Positions 49,192 through 59,147 are shown, counted from the stretch's first letter. The stretch is DNA of 64,000 bases from Cupriavidus sp. UYMMa02A (GCA_001725945.1 LRMT01000072.1:1-64000), one strand, 5' to 3'. The notes: generated by a model from the sequence alone, not told the origin. Translations and numbers: made by a program.

Positions 49192-49413
49192 TCAACGTGT
49201 ACGGTTTGCGAGCCAATGAATGAACGGCGCGGCGACGATGACGACCGGCAACATTGCAGCCCAGGAAAAGAAATACGCACGCAGCCAGTGAGAAACGAAC
49301 GTTCCCTCCGCGACGAGCTGCATGCTTGCGATGGCTGATGCCACCGCGCACGTTACGCCAGCCTGTATCGCACCGAACGCAAAATGGCTGTATTGCTTTG
49401 AAATCTTCCACAT
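49192..49413 (-). CDS. Small two-helix membrane protein, DUF2798-like
   Basis: 73 residues, MWKISKQYSHFAFGAIQAGV then TCAVASAIASMQ, a hydrophilic turn, and a second hydrophobic stretch FFSWAAMLPVVIVAAPFIHW ending LANRTR. Two transmembrane helices and the length fit DUF2798. The ATG at 49411-49413 follows GGGACAAG (GAAGCGGAAGGGAC region) as ribosome-binding site. It is located between tcpD and the Dabb gene on the same strand. The function of the family is unknown. Confidence 0.7.
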   Translation of the reverse strand: MWKISKQYSHFAFGAIQAGVTCAVASAIASMQLVAEGTFVSHWLRAYFFSWAAMLPVVIVAAPFIHWLANRTR

Positions 49414-49481
49414 CTTGTCCCTTCCGCTTCGTAGTATCCATAGGCGCCACCTGAACCCGCGCCAGTGAGAATTCCCCCGCG

Positions 49482-50549
49482 TCAGATGGGCCGGCGGCCC
49501 TCCCAGGCGTTCTGCAGCAGTTCGCGGATCGCGCCGGCTTCGAGTGGGCGCGGATTCGGGTACTGGTTCTGCAGGGCTATCTCGCACACCTTGTCGAGAT
49601 CGTCCTCGCGCATCCCGATTTGGTGCAAACCAAGCGGCGCACCGGTCGTACGGGCCAGATCGAAAGCACCTTGTGCCGCATTGGCTGCGCCCAAGGCCTG
49701 CGCGATAGAAGCCATGGCGCCTGGCGCGGCCTTCGCGTTGTAGGCCAGCGCGTGCGGCAGGATGATGGTGTGCGTTTCGGCATGCGGCAGGTTGAAGCTG
49801 CCCCCGAGCGTGTGGCAGAGCTTGTGATGCAACGCTACGCCCACGCTGCCGAGCACGGCGCCGCATAACCACGCTCCATACAGTGCTTGCGCCCGCGCCT
49901 CGTGCAACATGGCCGTATCCCGTTCGCTGACGAGCACTGGCAATGCCGCTGCGATGGCCTGTATCCCCTCCCTTGCCATCAGGTCCGAAATCGGGCTGCG
50001 GTCATGCGCATACAAGCCCTCGGCGGCGTGTGCCAACGCGTTGATGCCACTCGTGACGCTGACCGAAACCGGCAGCGAGTAGGTCAGTTCAGGGTCGTAA
50101 ATAACGGTGCGCGGCAGCACTCTCGCGTCAGTGCCCGTGCGCTTCAGGCCCGCATCGGTGAGGCCGTAAATCGCAGTCATCTCCGAACCGGCATAGGTGG
50201 TCGGAATCGCCAGCACGGGCAGGCTCATCTCGAGGGCGATGGCCTTGGCGAGCCCCGTCGTCGAGCCGCCGCCGATCGCCACCACGCTATCCGCGCCCAG
50301 CTCGAATGCCATCGCACAGGCTACGCGCGCCGTCTCGACCGGCACGTGCATCACGGCACGGTCGAAGATGCCGATCGCGCGGGCGCCAAGCAGGTCCATC
50401 ACTTGTTCGGCAAGCCGTCGCTGCTCGGGTGTACTGAGCACCAGGACACTTGACACGCCCAGCGCATCGATTTCCTTGCCAACCTGCCGGATCGTGCCGG
50501 CGCCGAAGACAATGCGCTGGGCACGAGCGGAGTACTGGAATGCTTTCAT
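49482..50549 (-). CDS. tcpD: Maleylacetate reductase
   Basis: An intact 355-residue iron-type alcohol dehydrogenase fold enzyme. FGAGTIRQVGKEIDALGVSS is the N-terminal, ADSVVAIGGGSTTGLAKAIA the nucleotide-binding loop and PTTYAGSEMTAIYGLT the active-site segment. HHKLCHTLGGSFNLPHAETH and the following HAL carry the metal or substrate histidines typical of maleylacetate reductases. It reduces (chloro)maleylacetate to 3-oxoadipate with NADH, the last step of the hydroxyquinol route. It is the last enzyme gene in the order X-A-B-C-Y-D, as in the trichlorophenol cluster of JMP134. Confidence 0.9.
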   Translation of the reverse strand: MKAFQYSARAQRIVFGAGTIRQVGKEIDALGVSSVLVLSTPEQRRLAEQVMDLLGARAIGIFDRAVMHVPVETARVACAMAFELGADSVVAIGGGSTTGLAKAIALEMSLPVLAIPTTYAGSEMTAIYGLTDAGLKRTGTDARVLPRTVIYDPELTYSLPVSVSVTSGINALAHAAEGLYAHDRSPISDLMAREGIQAIAAALPVLVSERDTAMLHEARAQALYGAWLCGAVLGSVGVALHHKLCHTLGGSFNLPHAETHTIILPHALAYNAKAAPGAMASIAQALGAANAAQGAFDLARTTGAPLGLHQIGMREDDLDKVCEIALQNQYPNPRPLEAGAIRELLQNAWEGRRPI

Positions 50550-50587
50550 CGGAGGTCTCCAATTCTGCTTGGGACAATTCAGGACAG

Positions 50588-51566
50588 TCAGAACGATATG
50601 CGGGCCATTGCCCAGAGCCGGTTGCCTTCCGGGCGGTTGCGTGCGCCGAACTCGAACTGCCCTTTGAGCGAGAAGCTGACCTTGTCGTTGAGCTGGAAGC
50701 AGATATCCGGCCCCAGCGCCGTGACGCGGCCACGGTTGCCATTGCCGTTGACGCGCACGCCGTTCTGCGTGTCGTCCGTGGTCTGCACGTAGTAGTAACC
50801 GTTCAGGCCCAGCGTCAGCCTCGGCGTGACGTGGTAGCCGGCACTGAACTCGATGGTGGCTTCGTCACCCGACTGATACTGGGTGGCTTCGTTACGCGTG
50901 TTGAAGCCATACCGGAACTTGGCGCTGATATCGACACTGGGTGTCGGGAACCACGTGAAAGCGTAGCTGGGCGCGATCTGGTAGTAGTTGCGACCGATAT
51001 TGACGGGATCATGGACATCCAGGCACCCGTCTTGAGATGGAACTCCACGCCCGCCATCTGGTGAAAGGCGCCACTGTGCCAGCCGAGGATGACCGGCGCG
51101 AACGTCATGTCGGCCGGGCCGGTCTTGTTGCCGCCCTTGTCGAGCGGCGGCAGCGGTGCTGGCCTGACAGCCGACATGTCGAGGTTCGCCGACACGATCG
51201 GCACCACGATGCGCGTTTCCAGGTTCGCGCCGAACACCCTGACGCCAGGCCAGACATACGACAGCCGTGGCGCCAGCGCGTCGAGGCGCAGGTGGAAACT
51301 GGCCAGTTTGGGGTTGTCGTGGCCGGTATTGTCCTTAGAGCTGCCCGCATCGTAGTGCTGGTAGAACAGCAGCCAGTTGGCGCCCTCGGGCAGCATCAGG
51401 CCGGAATACAGATTGTCGACCCGATGGGGTAGGAATTGCCGCCACCCTCCGTGGCGCGTGCAGGCATGCTGCCCGCCGCGCACGCGGCGGCGAGCGCCAG
51501 CCGCCCGAACTGGACCGGCAGCGGTGCGCGTGCCCGCCGGACCTTGATGCCATCTGTCGAACCCAT
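50588..51566 (-). CDS. tcpY: Outer-membrane/transport protein, TcpY-like (two frame breaks)
   Basis: Starts MGSTDGIKVRR at 51566 with a signal peptide (FGRLALAAACAAGSMPARA). It then shows the phenol-degradation MetA/SphA-like beta-barrel pattern: LYSGLMLPEGANWLLFYQHY, PRLSYVWPGVRVFGANLETR, DVHDPVNIGRNYYQIAPSYA and FTWFPTPSVDISAKFRYGFN, ending FEFGARNRPEGNRLWAMARI with terminal Phe, as outer-membrane barrels have. Single-base losses near 51425 (GGGG read as GGG) and 51030 (GGG read as GG) split it into three frames. The repaired protein has about 326 residues. It probably helps uptake of the aromatic compound. It corresponds in position to tcpY between C and D. Confidence 0.78.
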
Positions 51567-51663
51567 TTGCCACTCCGAAAGACCGCGTGAAACACCGGGC
51601 CGGCTGGCACGGTGCGTGGTTGCAGCCGCGCCGCCCGCAAGGGCCGCGCGGCGTTTTCCGGTG

Positions 51664-52494
51664 CTAGCGGGTTGGATTGAGCACGAAGTCGAAGTCGAGC
51701 CGATAGGTGCCGTCAGTCTGGCGTACCCAGTCGCCGATCAGGGACTTGCGCACGCCAAACACGGCATCGGAGTCGAGATACTTGTCGCCGCGCCGGAAGA
51801 CGTGCGTGACCAGCGTCTCGTAGCCTGGCGCCTTGATCATGAAGTGCAGGTGCGCAGGCCGCCACGGATGGCGGCCTGTCGCGCGAAGCAGATCGCCGAC
51901 CGGGCCATCGACAGGAATCGGATACGCCTGCGCGACGACGGTGCGGAAATGGAAGCGGCCGTCGTCGCCCGACTTCAGCACGCCGCGGCCCTGCGCGACT
52001 TCAAGCCCTTCGTACTGCACGTCATAGTGGCCATCAGCGTCCGCCTGCCAGGTTTCCACCACGGCATCGGCAATAGGCCGACCATTGACACCTTTGACCC
52101 GTCCATAGACCGTGCAGGGCTCGCCTTTGGCGCCGTTCGCCACATCCGCGCCATGCTCGTAGTGCGGCGCGCCTTCGACGTGGAAGGGACCGAAGACGGT
52201 GGCCTCGGTGCAGCCTTCCGGCTTATCCTGGTTCATTGCCACCGTCAGCATCGACAAGCCCAGCACGTCGCTGAGCAGGATGAACTCCTGCCGCTTGTCG
52301 TCGCACATCCGGCCCGTGGCGGTCAGGTAGTCGATGCCCTGCTTCCATTCGGCCTCGGTCAGCCGGACCTCACGCGCGAAGTCGTGCAGGTGCCGCACCA
52401 GGCTGGTCATGATCTCCTTCGTGCGCGCGTTGGGCGTATCGGCCAGGCGCGCAATGACGGCCTTGGTCAGGTTATGCTGGTCATACTCTTGCAT
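51664..52494 (-). CDS. tcpC: Hydroxyquinol 1,2-dioxygenase (6-chlorohydroxyquinol type)
   Basis: An intact 276-residue intradiol dioxygenase; ATG 52492-52494 begins [20 protein letters not shown]. The N-terminal helical dimerisation domain runs to about residue 100 ([32 protein letters not shown]). The Fe(III) ligands are visible: Tyr in [12 protein letters not shown], Tyr in [16 protein letters not shown] and the two His in [17 protein letters not shown]. It cleaves (chloro)hydroxyquinol between the hydroxyls to (chloro)maleylacetate, which TcpD reduces. The nitroreductase-family gene upstream ends 18 bases before it. Confidence 0.92.
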   Translation of the reverse strand: MQEYDQHNLTKAVIARLADTPNARTKEIMTSLVRHLHDFAREVRLTEAEWKQGIDYLTATGRMCDDKRQEFILLSDVLGLSMLTVAMNQDKPEGCTEATVFGPFHVEGAPHYEHGADVANGAKGEPCTVYGRVKGVNGRPIADAVVETWQADADGHYDVQYEGLEVAQGRGVLKSGDDGRFHFRTVVAQAYPIPVDGPVGDLLRATGRHPWRPAHLHFMIKAPGYETLVTHVFRRGDKYLDSDAVFGVRKSLIGDWVRQTDGTYRLDFDFVLNPTR

Positions 52495-52511
52495 CGCTGG
52501 ACTCCCGGCCG

Positions 52512-53101
52512 CTAGGCGAGTTGGCAGGCTTGCTCGAACGACAGGCGCGGACTGCGGGCGAACACCTTTTCGGGGTCGCCGTGGCCAAGGCCGCAGATGA
52601 AGTTCGAGCGGATGCTGGTGCCGGCGAAAAGGCCTGGTCGACGGCCTGGTTGTTGAAGCCGGACATGGGGCCGCAATCCAGACCCAATGCGCGCGCCGCG
52701 GCGATGAGATATCCGCCTTGCAGCGTGCCGTTGCGAAAAGCCGTGGTATTGGCGAAATCCACCTTCTCATCGCCCTCGAACCATGCCTTGACTGCGGGGT
52801 TGTGCGGAAACAGCTCCGGCAACTGGTCGTAGAAGCGTGTGTCGTAGCCAACGATCGCGACGACGGGCGCGGCCATGGTCTTCTCGACGTTGCCCGGCGC
52901 CAGTGCCGGACGCAGCTTCGCCCTGCCCTCCTCCGTGCGCACGAACACCAGCCGGGCCGGCGAGCAGTTGACCGAGGTCGGGCCGAACTTCATCAGGTCA
53001 TACAGTTCCCGCAGCTTGCTGTCGGGCACCGGCGTGGGCAGCCAGCCGTTCTGGCTGCGCGCGCCGCGGAAGATCTTGTCGAGCAGTTCATTGGTTTGCA
53101 T
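52512..53101 (-). CDS. tcpB: Nitroreductase-family quinone reductase (one frame break)
   Basis: An FMN-dependent protein of about 196 residues starting [20 protein letters not shown] at 53101. Family features: [40 protein letters not shown] and, after a one-base loss near 52622 (TTTTT read as TTTT), [20 protein letters not shown] and [14 protein letters not shown] up to TAG 52512. It is close to the RutE/HadB subgroup. In the JMP134 pathway the equivalent protein reduces the chloroquinone made by the monooxygenase, helping channel it to chlorohydroxyquinol. It lies 62 bases after tcpA. Confidence 0.87.
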
Positions 53102-53163
53102 CTTTCACTCCTTGCATGTTTTGGGGGTTCCGGCCAGACGACGTTGGGCGGAGGGGCAGGCGG

Positions 53164-54717
53164 TCACACAGTCATCGTTCCGCTCAGGGCAAGCTTCTCC
53201 TGGTGGCGCGCCGAATCCAGTGCCTGGGCGTAGCCGGCGGTGGCCTTGTATTCGCTGTCGTGGCCCTCGGCAAGTTCGATGCCGCAGACCTTGCGCGCCA
53301 GGTTGCCGTAGGGACCAGCGGCGGAGAACTCGGCGCGCTGCATGGTCAGCATGCGGATGGCCTGCAGCGGGGTGCCGTTGAAGTTCTCGAAGACGAACAG
53401 GCGGTTGCCCCAGTCGGTCAGGAACAGGTCGCGGATCACGCGGCCGATCTTCACGCGGTCGTGCGGCTGGCCCACCGGGCCGTTGTTCATGCGTTCGAAC
53501 CAGCCGTTGAGCGCCTCGTCGTTCCACTGATCTTCGCTCGCGAAGATCAGCGCGCTGCGACCGGAGAGATCGACCAGCTCGTAGATCATCTGCGAGAAGT
53601 TCTCGAGGTACAGCGCCCGGCCGAAGTCGTAGATCAGGATGTTCGGCTTGTAGGCGCCACCCGGCGTATGGAAGCCCAATTCTTCGCTGGCGACGATATG
53701 CGCCAGCATGGCCTGGTGGAACCCGATCAGCTTGGCCACGCGCGTCTGCACTGCTGGGATCTTGTTGGTACCGATATGCTCGGTGATCAGGATCGCGAGG
53801 CCGGCCATCAGCTCGGCGCGCACGGACTGGCGGATCAGCGCGTGATAGTGCAGCCAGTCGAACACCCGCTGCGGGTAGAGCTTCGCGTGTTCAGGGTTGC
53901 CCAGGTGGAACACGTGCGACCACGGGATGAAGACGTTATCGAATACCGTCATGCCGTCCAGTTCGTCGCCCTGCGAGGCCAGCGGGTGTTCGATCGGATC
54001 CTCCTTGACCACGCTCTCACGGCAGACGATGGTCACGCCGGGGGTGTTGACCGGCGTGGCGGCGAAGATGATCTGGTCGCCCGGGATACCGGGGCGGAAG
54101 AACACCCCGATATGGATCCAGTCGGCAAAGGCGACGCCGGTGCCGATGGCCTTGATCCCTGACACGATGATGCCCTTGTCGTTCTTCTCGATCACGCGCA
54201 GCCCCGGCGAGCGCTCCTGGGCATCCGGGCTCGAGCGGTCCATCTGCGGATCGACGAACTGCGGCGCGCAGTTCAGGTCGTGCTTCTTGGCGAAGTTGAC
54301 GAAGTCGACGATGTTCTTCGCCTTGACCTTGCCCGCGGCGCCGATGGTCTGCGTTTCCCACGGCGACGGATCGTCGATATAGGTCTGCAGTACGTAGTTA
54401 TTGACGTCCGGCGTGCGCGGAAACGACGCGCCTGCCATCTCGCGCATGATCGTCTCGTGATACTTGCGCTTGCGGCGCAGCTGTTCCTTGTCGAAGTGGC
54501 CGAACCACTGCATGGTGCGGCGCTCGCCGTCCTTGTCGACGAAGGTCATCACCTCCTGCAGGTCGGGACGATGGTGCAGGTCGTAGAAGTCGGCGTGCCG
54601 CTGCGCGTAGTCGCGCGTCTTGGGGTGCGTCACGACGTTGTCGATCTTCTCGTTGCCGACCCATACGTTGCGGCCGTCGTTGAGCGATTCCAGGTACTGC
54701 TTGCCAGTGCGAATCAT
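53164..54717 (-). CDS. tcpA: FADH2-dependent chlorophenol monooxygenase (2,4,6-trichlorophenol type)
   Basis: An intact 517-residue HpaB/TftD-family oxygenase. I chose ATG 54715-54717 with AAGGAGA upstream, giving MIRTGKQYLESLNDGRNVWV. Family landmarks are MQWFGHFDKEQLRRKRKYHE, DRSSPDAQERSPGLRVIEKN, GTGVAFADWIHIGVFFRPGI, DNVFIPWSHVFHLGN and the C-terminal EFSAAGPYGNLARKVCGIEL. The sequence is very close to my memory of TcpA from Cupriavidus JMP134, which uses FADH2 and O2 to remove two chlorines from 2,4,6-trichlorophenol. Reduced FAD must come from the TcpX reductase encoded 120 bases upstream. Confidence 0.93.
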   Translation of the reverse strand: MIRTGKQYLESLNDGRNVWVGNEKIDNVVTHPKTRDYAQRHADFYDLHHRPDLQEVMTFVDKDGERRTMQWFGHFDKEQLRRKRKYHETIMREMAGASFPRTPDVNNYVLQTYIDDPSPWETQTIGAAGKVKAKNIVDFVNFAKKHDLNCAPQFVDPQMDRSSPDAQERSPGLRVIEKNDKGIIVSGIKAIGTGVAFADWIHIGVFFRPGIPGDQIIFAATPVNTPGVTIVCRESVVKEDPIEHPLASQGDELDGMTVFDNVFIPWSHVFHLGNPEHAKLYPQRVFDWLHYHALIRQSVRAELMAGLAILITEHIGTNKIPAVQTRVAKLIGFHQAMLAHIVASEELGFHTPGGAYKPNILIYDFGRALYLENFSQMIYELVDLSGRSALIFASEDQWNDEALNGWFERMNNGPVGQPHDRVKIGRVIRDLFLTDWGNRLFVFENFNGTPLQAIRMLTMQRAEFSAAGPYGNLARKVCGIELAEGHDSEYKATAGYAQALDSARHQEKLALSGTMTV

Positions 54718-54837
54718 CGCGAGGTCTCCTTGGTGGGTTTTCGGGGGTGTGACAGTCCCTGCCCCGGAGAAGGGCATGCGGACACGGATACGAAATTGGG
54801 ATTTCGCCTGGCGCTGGCCAGGCCGCTTCAAGTCGTG

Positions 54838-55387
54838 CTAAGCCACGACTGGCTGCGTGGTGGCGTAGCTGCGGCGGCAGTAGACCAGCGGCGTGTCATG
54901 GCTGCTTTCGGCGCCGGAACTGCCGAGCACCTGCGCGACGAACACGCTGTGGGTGCCGATCTCGATCTGGTCGACAACCTTGCAGTCGAGCGCAACCATG
55001 GCGGATTTGCTGTATGGCGTGCCGGTGCCGAACACGCCCCAGCTGTCATTGTCGAAGCGCTGCGCCATCGGCACCGCCCCGGCTCCGGCGAACAACTGGG
55101 ACACCGCAGTCTGGCTGGCGTGCAGCCAGTTGATGCTGACCACGCCGTTGGACTTGATCACGCTGTTTGCGGCGCTGCGGCGATTGATGCAAAACAGCAC
55201 TGTGGGCGGCGAGTCGCTGACCGAACAGACTGCCGAGCACGTGACGCCGCGCGGCCGCCTGCACCATCAGTAGCAACGACGGTCACGGCGGTGACCGCAC
55301 GCGCAAGGCGTCGCGGAAGCTGGTAGCGTCGATGGCGGCATCGGTAATGCGGCTCGCGCCGGCTTCGATGAAGACTGCGGACGACAT
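54838..55387 (-). CDS. tcpX: Flavin reductase supplying FADH2 (two frame breaks)
   Basis: The start is MSSAVFIEAGASRITDAAID at 55387, directly after GGAGGAG. Reading across one-base losses near 55288 and 55250 gives ALRV..VTAVTVVATDGAGG, then VTCSAVCSVSDSPPTVLFCI, NRRSAANSVIKSNGVVSINW, QTAVSQLFAGAG and GTHSVFVAQVLGSSGAESSH followed by TPLVYCRRSY. This is the HpaC/flavin-reductase-like fold, about 184 residues, normal for the family. It reduces FAD with NADH for TcpA. It is the first gene of the operon and is divergent from the LysR gene. Confidence 0.87.
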
Positions 55388-55537
55388 GGCGATCTCCTCC
55401 TTGTTGGGGGCCTTCCTCATTGCCCCGCGACGGGGCTCGGACGAAGCTTTGTCTCTGGAAACCTGCTTTCTGATCTGTGTCAGCTGTGTGAAACTAGACT
55501 ACAGCCGAGCCGGCCCATTTGCTAATCACCTCGCATC
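55388..55537. promoter_or_regulatory. Divergent tcpX-tcpR control region
   Basis: A 150-base gap. CTGATCTGTGTCAG at 55470-55483 is an inverted repeat (CTGA...TCAG) in a T-N11-A-like setting suitable for a LysR protein, about 85 bases from tcpX and 55 from tcpR. GCCCCG-CGA-CGGGGC at 55422-55436 is a perfect short hairpin that would lie in the tcpX leader RNA. Both assignments rest on symmetry and position. Confidence 0.5.
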
Positions 55538-56508
55538 ATGGACACAATTCCCCAGCGTCATGAAGACGAACTCAGCCTGAATCAACTGCTGGTGCTTGAT
55601 GTGCTGCTGAGCGAGCGCAGCCTTACCAAGCGGCGCGCGTGCTCAACCTCACCCAGCCTGCGTTGAGCAAGACGCTGGCGCGCCTGCGCCAGTATTTCGG
55701 TGATCCGCTGTTCGTCCGCGTCGGCCTGCGCATGGAGCCGACACCCAAGGCACTGGAGCTTGCGGAGCCGGTGCGGGGTATTCTGCAGAGCGTGCGTGCG
55801 CTGCGCTCGGACCACGTCGGCTTTGACCCACGCACCAGCCAGCGCAGCTTCAGCTTCTTCCTGCTCGATGCCGGAGCCTCGCAGATGCTGCCGCTGCTGC
55901 TGAGCCGGCTGGCCGAAGAAGCGCCGGGCATCCTGGTGCAGGCGGTCAACGCCGATGCCACGCATCTCGATGTCTGGCTGGAGAATGGCCTGGCCGACCT
56001 GGCCATCGGCTCATTCCCGGGACTGACGCAGAGCATCCGCCGGCAACTGCTATGGCACGAGACCTACGGTGCAGTGGTGCGCAAGGACCATCCGCGGCTG
56101 GCACAGCTTGGTGATCTGGATGACTTCATTGCCGAGAAGCATGTGCTGGTTTCCGCGGTCGGTACCGGACACCAGCACCTCAGCATCGAACGCGCCATCG
56201 AAGCGGCCGTGCCGCATACCAACATCATCTGCCGCGTGCCGAGCTTCGCCACTGCGGGCCTGATCGCCAAGCATTCGGACGCCGTGGCTGTCCTGCCGCT
56301 GACGCTTGCACGCGCGCTTTGCACGGATCTGGACCTGACGGTGGTAACGCCGCCACTGACGCTGCCCGGCATGGATATCGCCCAGCACTGGCATGATCGC
56401 GTGCACCGCGAGCCCGGCAACCAGTGGATCCGCGCACTCGTGCACAGGCTGTTCGCCCGGCACGATGCCGTCGCAGGCGCGGCTGCCGCGGCGGACACGG
56501 AGCAATGA
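55538..56508 (+). CDS. tcpR: LysR-family regulator of the tcp genes (one frame break)
   Basis: The ATG at 55538 begins MDTIPQRHEDELSLNQLLVL; the helix-turn-helix is LSERSLTKAARVLNLTQPAL then SKTLARLRQYFGDPLFVRVG, rebuilt across a one-base loss near 55632 (AAGGCG read as AAGCG). The effector domain continues in one frame: RSFSFFLLDAGASQMLPLLL, GLADLAIGSFPG and TGHQHLSIERAIEAAVPHTN, ending 56508, about 323 residues. It is close to the PcpR/NahR-type subgroup with a MEPTPKAL linker. It is divergent from the chlorophenol operon, so it should activate it in response to the phenol, as TcpR does. Confidence 0.88.
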
Positions 56509-56599
56509 GCGCTGGTTATAGTCACCATGACGGCAAAGGATTGGCGTCCTGCGCCATCGCCTCCTAGCATGCGGTGCATGACAAGAGGAGGAGAACATC

Positions 56600-57435
56600 A
56601 TGCAGGTGACAAGGCAAGCCGACCGGCTGCGTCTGGCGGCATCCGTCGTTTCGATCGGCACTTTCGATGGTGTGCACCGCGGGCACCGTGATGTTCTGGC
56701 AGCGTTGCGCAACGCCGGGCGCACCCTCGGGCTGCCAACCGTGTTGCTGACATTCGACCCGCATCCGCGCGCGTTCCTGCAACCGCTGAGTGCGCCGCGC
56801 ATGATTTCCACCGTCGATGACCGCATCGCGCTGCTGGCTCAGAGCGGCGCCGTCGACCACTGCCTGGTGCTGCCGTTCGACCGCGCTCTCAGCGAAGCCA
56901 GTGCCGATGACTTTGTACGTGGCTTGCTCCTGTCTCGTCTGGGCATGCGGCGACTGGTGGTTGGCGCGAATTTCCGCTGCGGACGGGGACGCCAGGGCGA
57001 CGTCGATTACCTGGCCAGCTTGGCACGGCGCATGGTTATGCCGTCGAGCCCGTGCAGCTGCATGCCACCAATGCAACCGGCGCCAATGTACGCTGTTCGT
57101 CAACGGAAGCCCGCCGCCTGATCCAGAGTGGCGACGTGCGCGCCGCGGCGGCGTTGCTCGAGCGTCCACATGAAATCCGCGCCATGGTAGTCGCCGAGAC
57201 GCAGGCGCAAGCCAGTGGCGCGGCGGAGATCCGCCTCCCGCAGGGCATCTGCCTGCCGCCAGTAGGGCAATACGCCGGCGCGGTTCGCGCTCAAATGGGC
57301 ACCCCGCACTGGCGCCCGGCGCTCGTGCAACTGGGGGATGCCGACGGCGTGGCGCGCGTGTTCAGCGATGCGGAGTTCACGCCGACGCCCGGCAGCGCGG
57401 TGTCGGTGCGCTTTTTCAGCTCCGCGCCGGCTTAG
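56600..57435 (+). CDS. FAD synthetase-like protein (RibF N-domain; one frame break)
   Basis: About 278 residues from ATG 56600 (GAGGAGGAG upstream). The nucleotidyltransferase domain has VVSIGTFDGVHRGHRDVLAA, LLTFDPHPRAFLQPL and GMRRLVVGANFRCGRGRQGD (FAD synthetase GxxFxxGxxR-like motif). After a one-base loss near 57030 it continues HGYAVEPVQLHATNATGANV and RLIQSGDVRAAAALLERPHE. The C-terminal ~80 residues are shorter and divergent compared with the riboflavin kinase domain of normal RibF, so it may only adenylylate FMN. It is placed just beyond tcpR, where extra FAD would support the FADH2-consuming oxygenase. It overlaps the convergent MocR gene stop by 4 bases. Confidence 0.78.
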
Positions 57436-58948
57436 CTGTCGAAGCACCCGTGCAATGTTCGCGCGAGACGAGACGCCTCCCTCGTATCCGTGACGTTCGC
57501 GAAGCCCATTACCAGGCCGCGTGGCGTGCGGCGCGTGCGTCCGTTCGCATACCAGATCGACAGTGGCAACACCGCGAGCCCCGCATCGCGTGCGCGCGAG
57601 GCAAATGCCACGTCGTCGACGGGACCATCGGGGCCTTCGGCAAACTGGACCGCGAACTGGATGCCGCCATGCGGCAAAGCGACAATCAGGCGCTCCCCGA
57701 CGCCTGCTCCAGCGCGTGCGCGATCAGCGTGCGCCGTTGTCCGTACAACGCACGCATCCGCTTTATGTGCCGTGCAAAATGCCCCTGTTCGATGAAGTCC
57801 GCCACGGCCGCCTGCAATAGCATCGGTGAACCTGCGTTCATGCTGCAGGCCACACGCCCGACGCGTTCGACAGCGCGCTCCGGCACCACGGCATACGCTA
57901 GCCGCAGTCCGGGAAACATCACCTTGCTGAACGTGCCGCAATAGATCACGCTGTCGTTCTTGTCGAGGCTTTTCAATGCCGGCAGAGGCCGGCCCACATA
58001 ACGGAATTCGCTGTCGTAGTCGTCTTCGATGATCCAGCGAGACCCCTGCCCCGCCCAATCCAGCAGCGCCATGCGCCTGGCGAGCGACAGTGTGTGCCCG
58101 AGCGGGGCCTGATGCGATGGCGTAACCAGTGCAAAACGCGCCAGCGGGTCCAGCGCGATGCCGCGTTCGACATCGATGCCTTCGCTATCGATCGGCACCG
58201 GTACGAGCTGGACGCCGGCTTCGGCCAGAAAGCCGCGCGCGAGCAGATAGCCGGGATCTTCGAACCACAAGCGGTCGCTGGGGCTCGCGAGACTGCGCAA
58301 GACGAGTTCGAGCGTCGCGCGGTAGCCAGCGGTAATGAATACCTGATCTGGCAAACACGCTACACCCCGCGACAAGCCAAGGTAGGTGGCGATATGTTCG
58401 CGCAGCGCCCGATAACCAACGGGGTCCGGGTAGGCAAGCATCGCGCGTTCACCGCTGCGCGCGCAGCGCGAGACAAGCCGGTTCCAGAGCTTGCGTGGAA
58501 ACGCGTCGAGCGCCGGCAGCCCGGGTTGCAGGGGCTTCGGCTCCCCGCTCATCGCCACCGCGATTGCCGGCTGACTCGCTGCCGGCTGCCGAATGTGCGA
58601 TGCATCTGACACGGCGGACGCGCCGTGCTCCGTGGCGTGGAGATCCTGGCGATCCTGCCCGCGTGCCGAATGCATCACCGCAGCCGGCAGCGAGGCGGAT
58701 ACGAACGTCCCCGCCGCACCGCGCATCTGCAGGTAGCCCTCATCGACAAGGATGGTATAGGCCATTTCGACCGTCCCCCGGGCCGTATTCAATTGCGTGG
58801 CGAGCCCCCGAAGCGCGGGCACCCGATCGCCGGGACGCAGGTGCCCAGCCGCAATCGCCGTCCTGAACCGCTCGCAAATCTGCATATAGATTGGGGAGCG
58901 GTTCTGGCGATCGATGTCGAGGGCCAATGGGAAAGTCCGTGCGGTCAT
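57432..58948 (-). CDS. MocR/PdxR-type GntR regulator with aminotransferase domain (one frame break)
   Basis: A GntR winged helix lies at residues 10-75: RQNRSPIYMQICERFRTAIA then GHLRPGDRVPALRGLATQLN and TARGTVEMAYTILVDEGYLQ. The C-terminal fold-type I aminotransferase domain has AMLAYPDPVGYRALREHIAT, SRWIIEDDYDSEFRYVG and YCGTFSKVMFPGLRLAYAVV with the PLP Lys. A one-base loss near 57700 moves the tail to VGERLIVALPHGGIQFAVQF and GLVMGFANVTDTREASRLAR, ending 57432. The start could be ATG 58948 or the upstream in-frame codon at 58981. It is divergent from the atypical SDR gene, its likely target. Confidence 0.84.
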
Positions 58949-59035
58949 GATGCGTTCGCTGGCAATGTGGGCATAAAGCATAAAGGACTTGGCCTAGTCA
59001 TTTCGACAATTCTTGGCCCTTATCCCTAGGGCATG

Positions 59036-59048
59036 ATTGTCCCACAAT
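59036..59048. promoter_or_regulatory. Short palindrome between the MocR and SDR genes
   Basis: ATTGT-CCC-ACAAT, perfect 5-base arms, about 100 bases upstream of the SDR start and about 90 from the MocR start. It suits a shared operator in the divergent region. A CCCTAGGG palindrome is also close by, near 59025. Confidence 0.35.
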
Positions 59049-59147
59049 GGCCTCACACGATGCGACAGCGACAGGCACCTGCACCTGCATGGGATGCCGC
59101 CCCGCCAGGCGCACCGCGCACTCACTACCCCATCTGGAGAATCAACC

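Noticed and set aside
53116..55326. Two plus-strand frames of about 348 codons opposite tcpA and tcpX
   Set aside because: Both are antisense to recognised tcp genes and lack domains or ribosome-binding sites.
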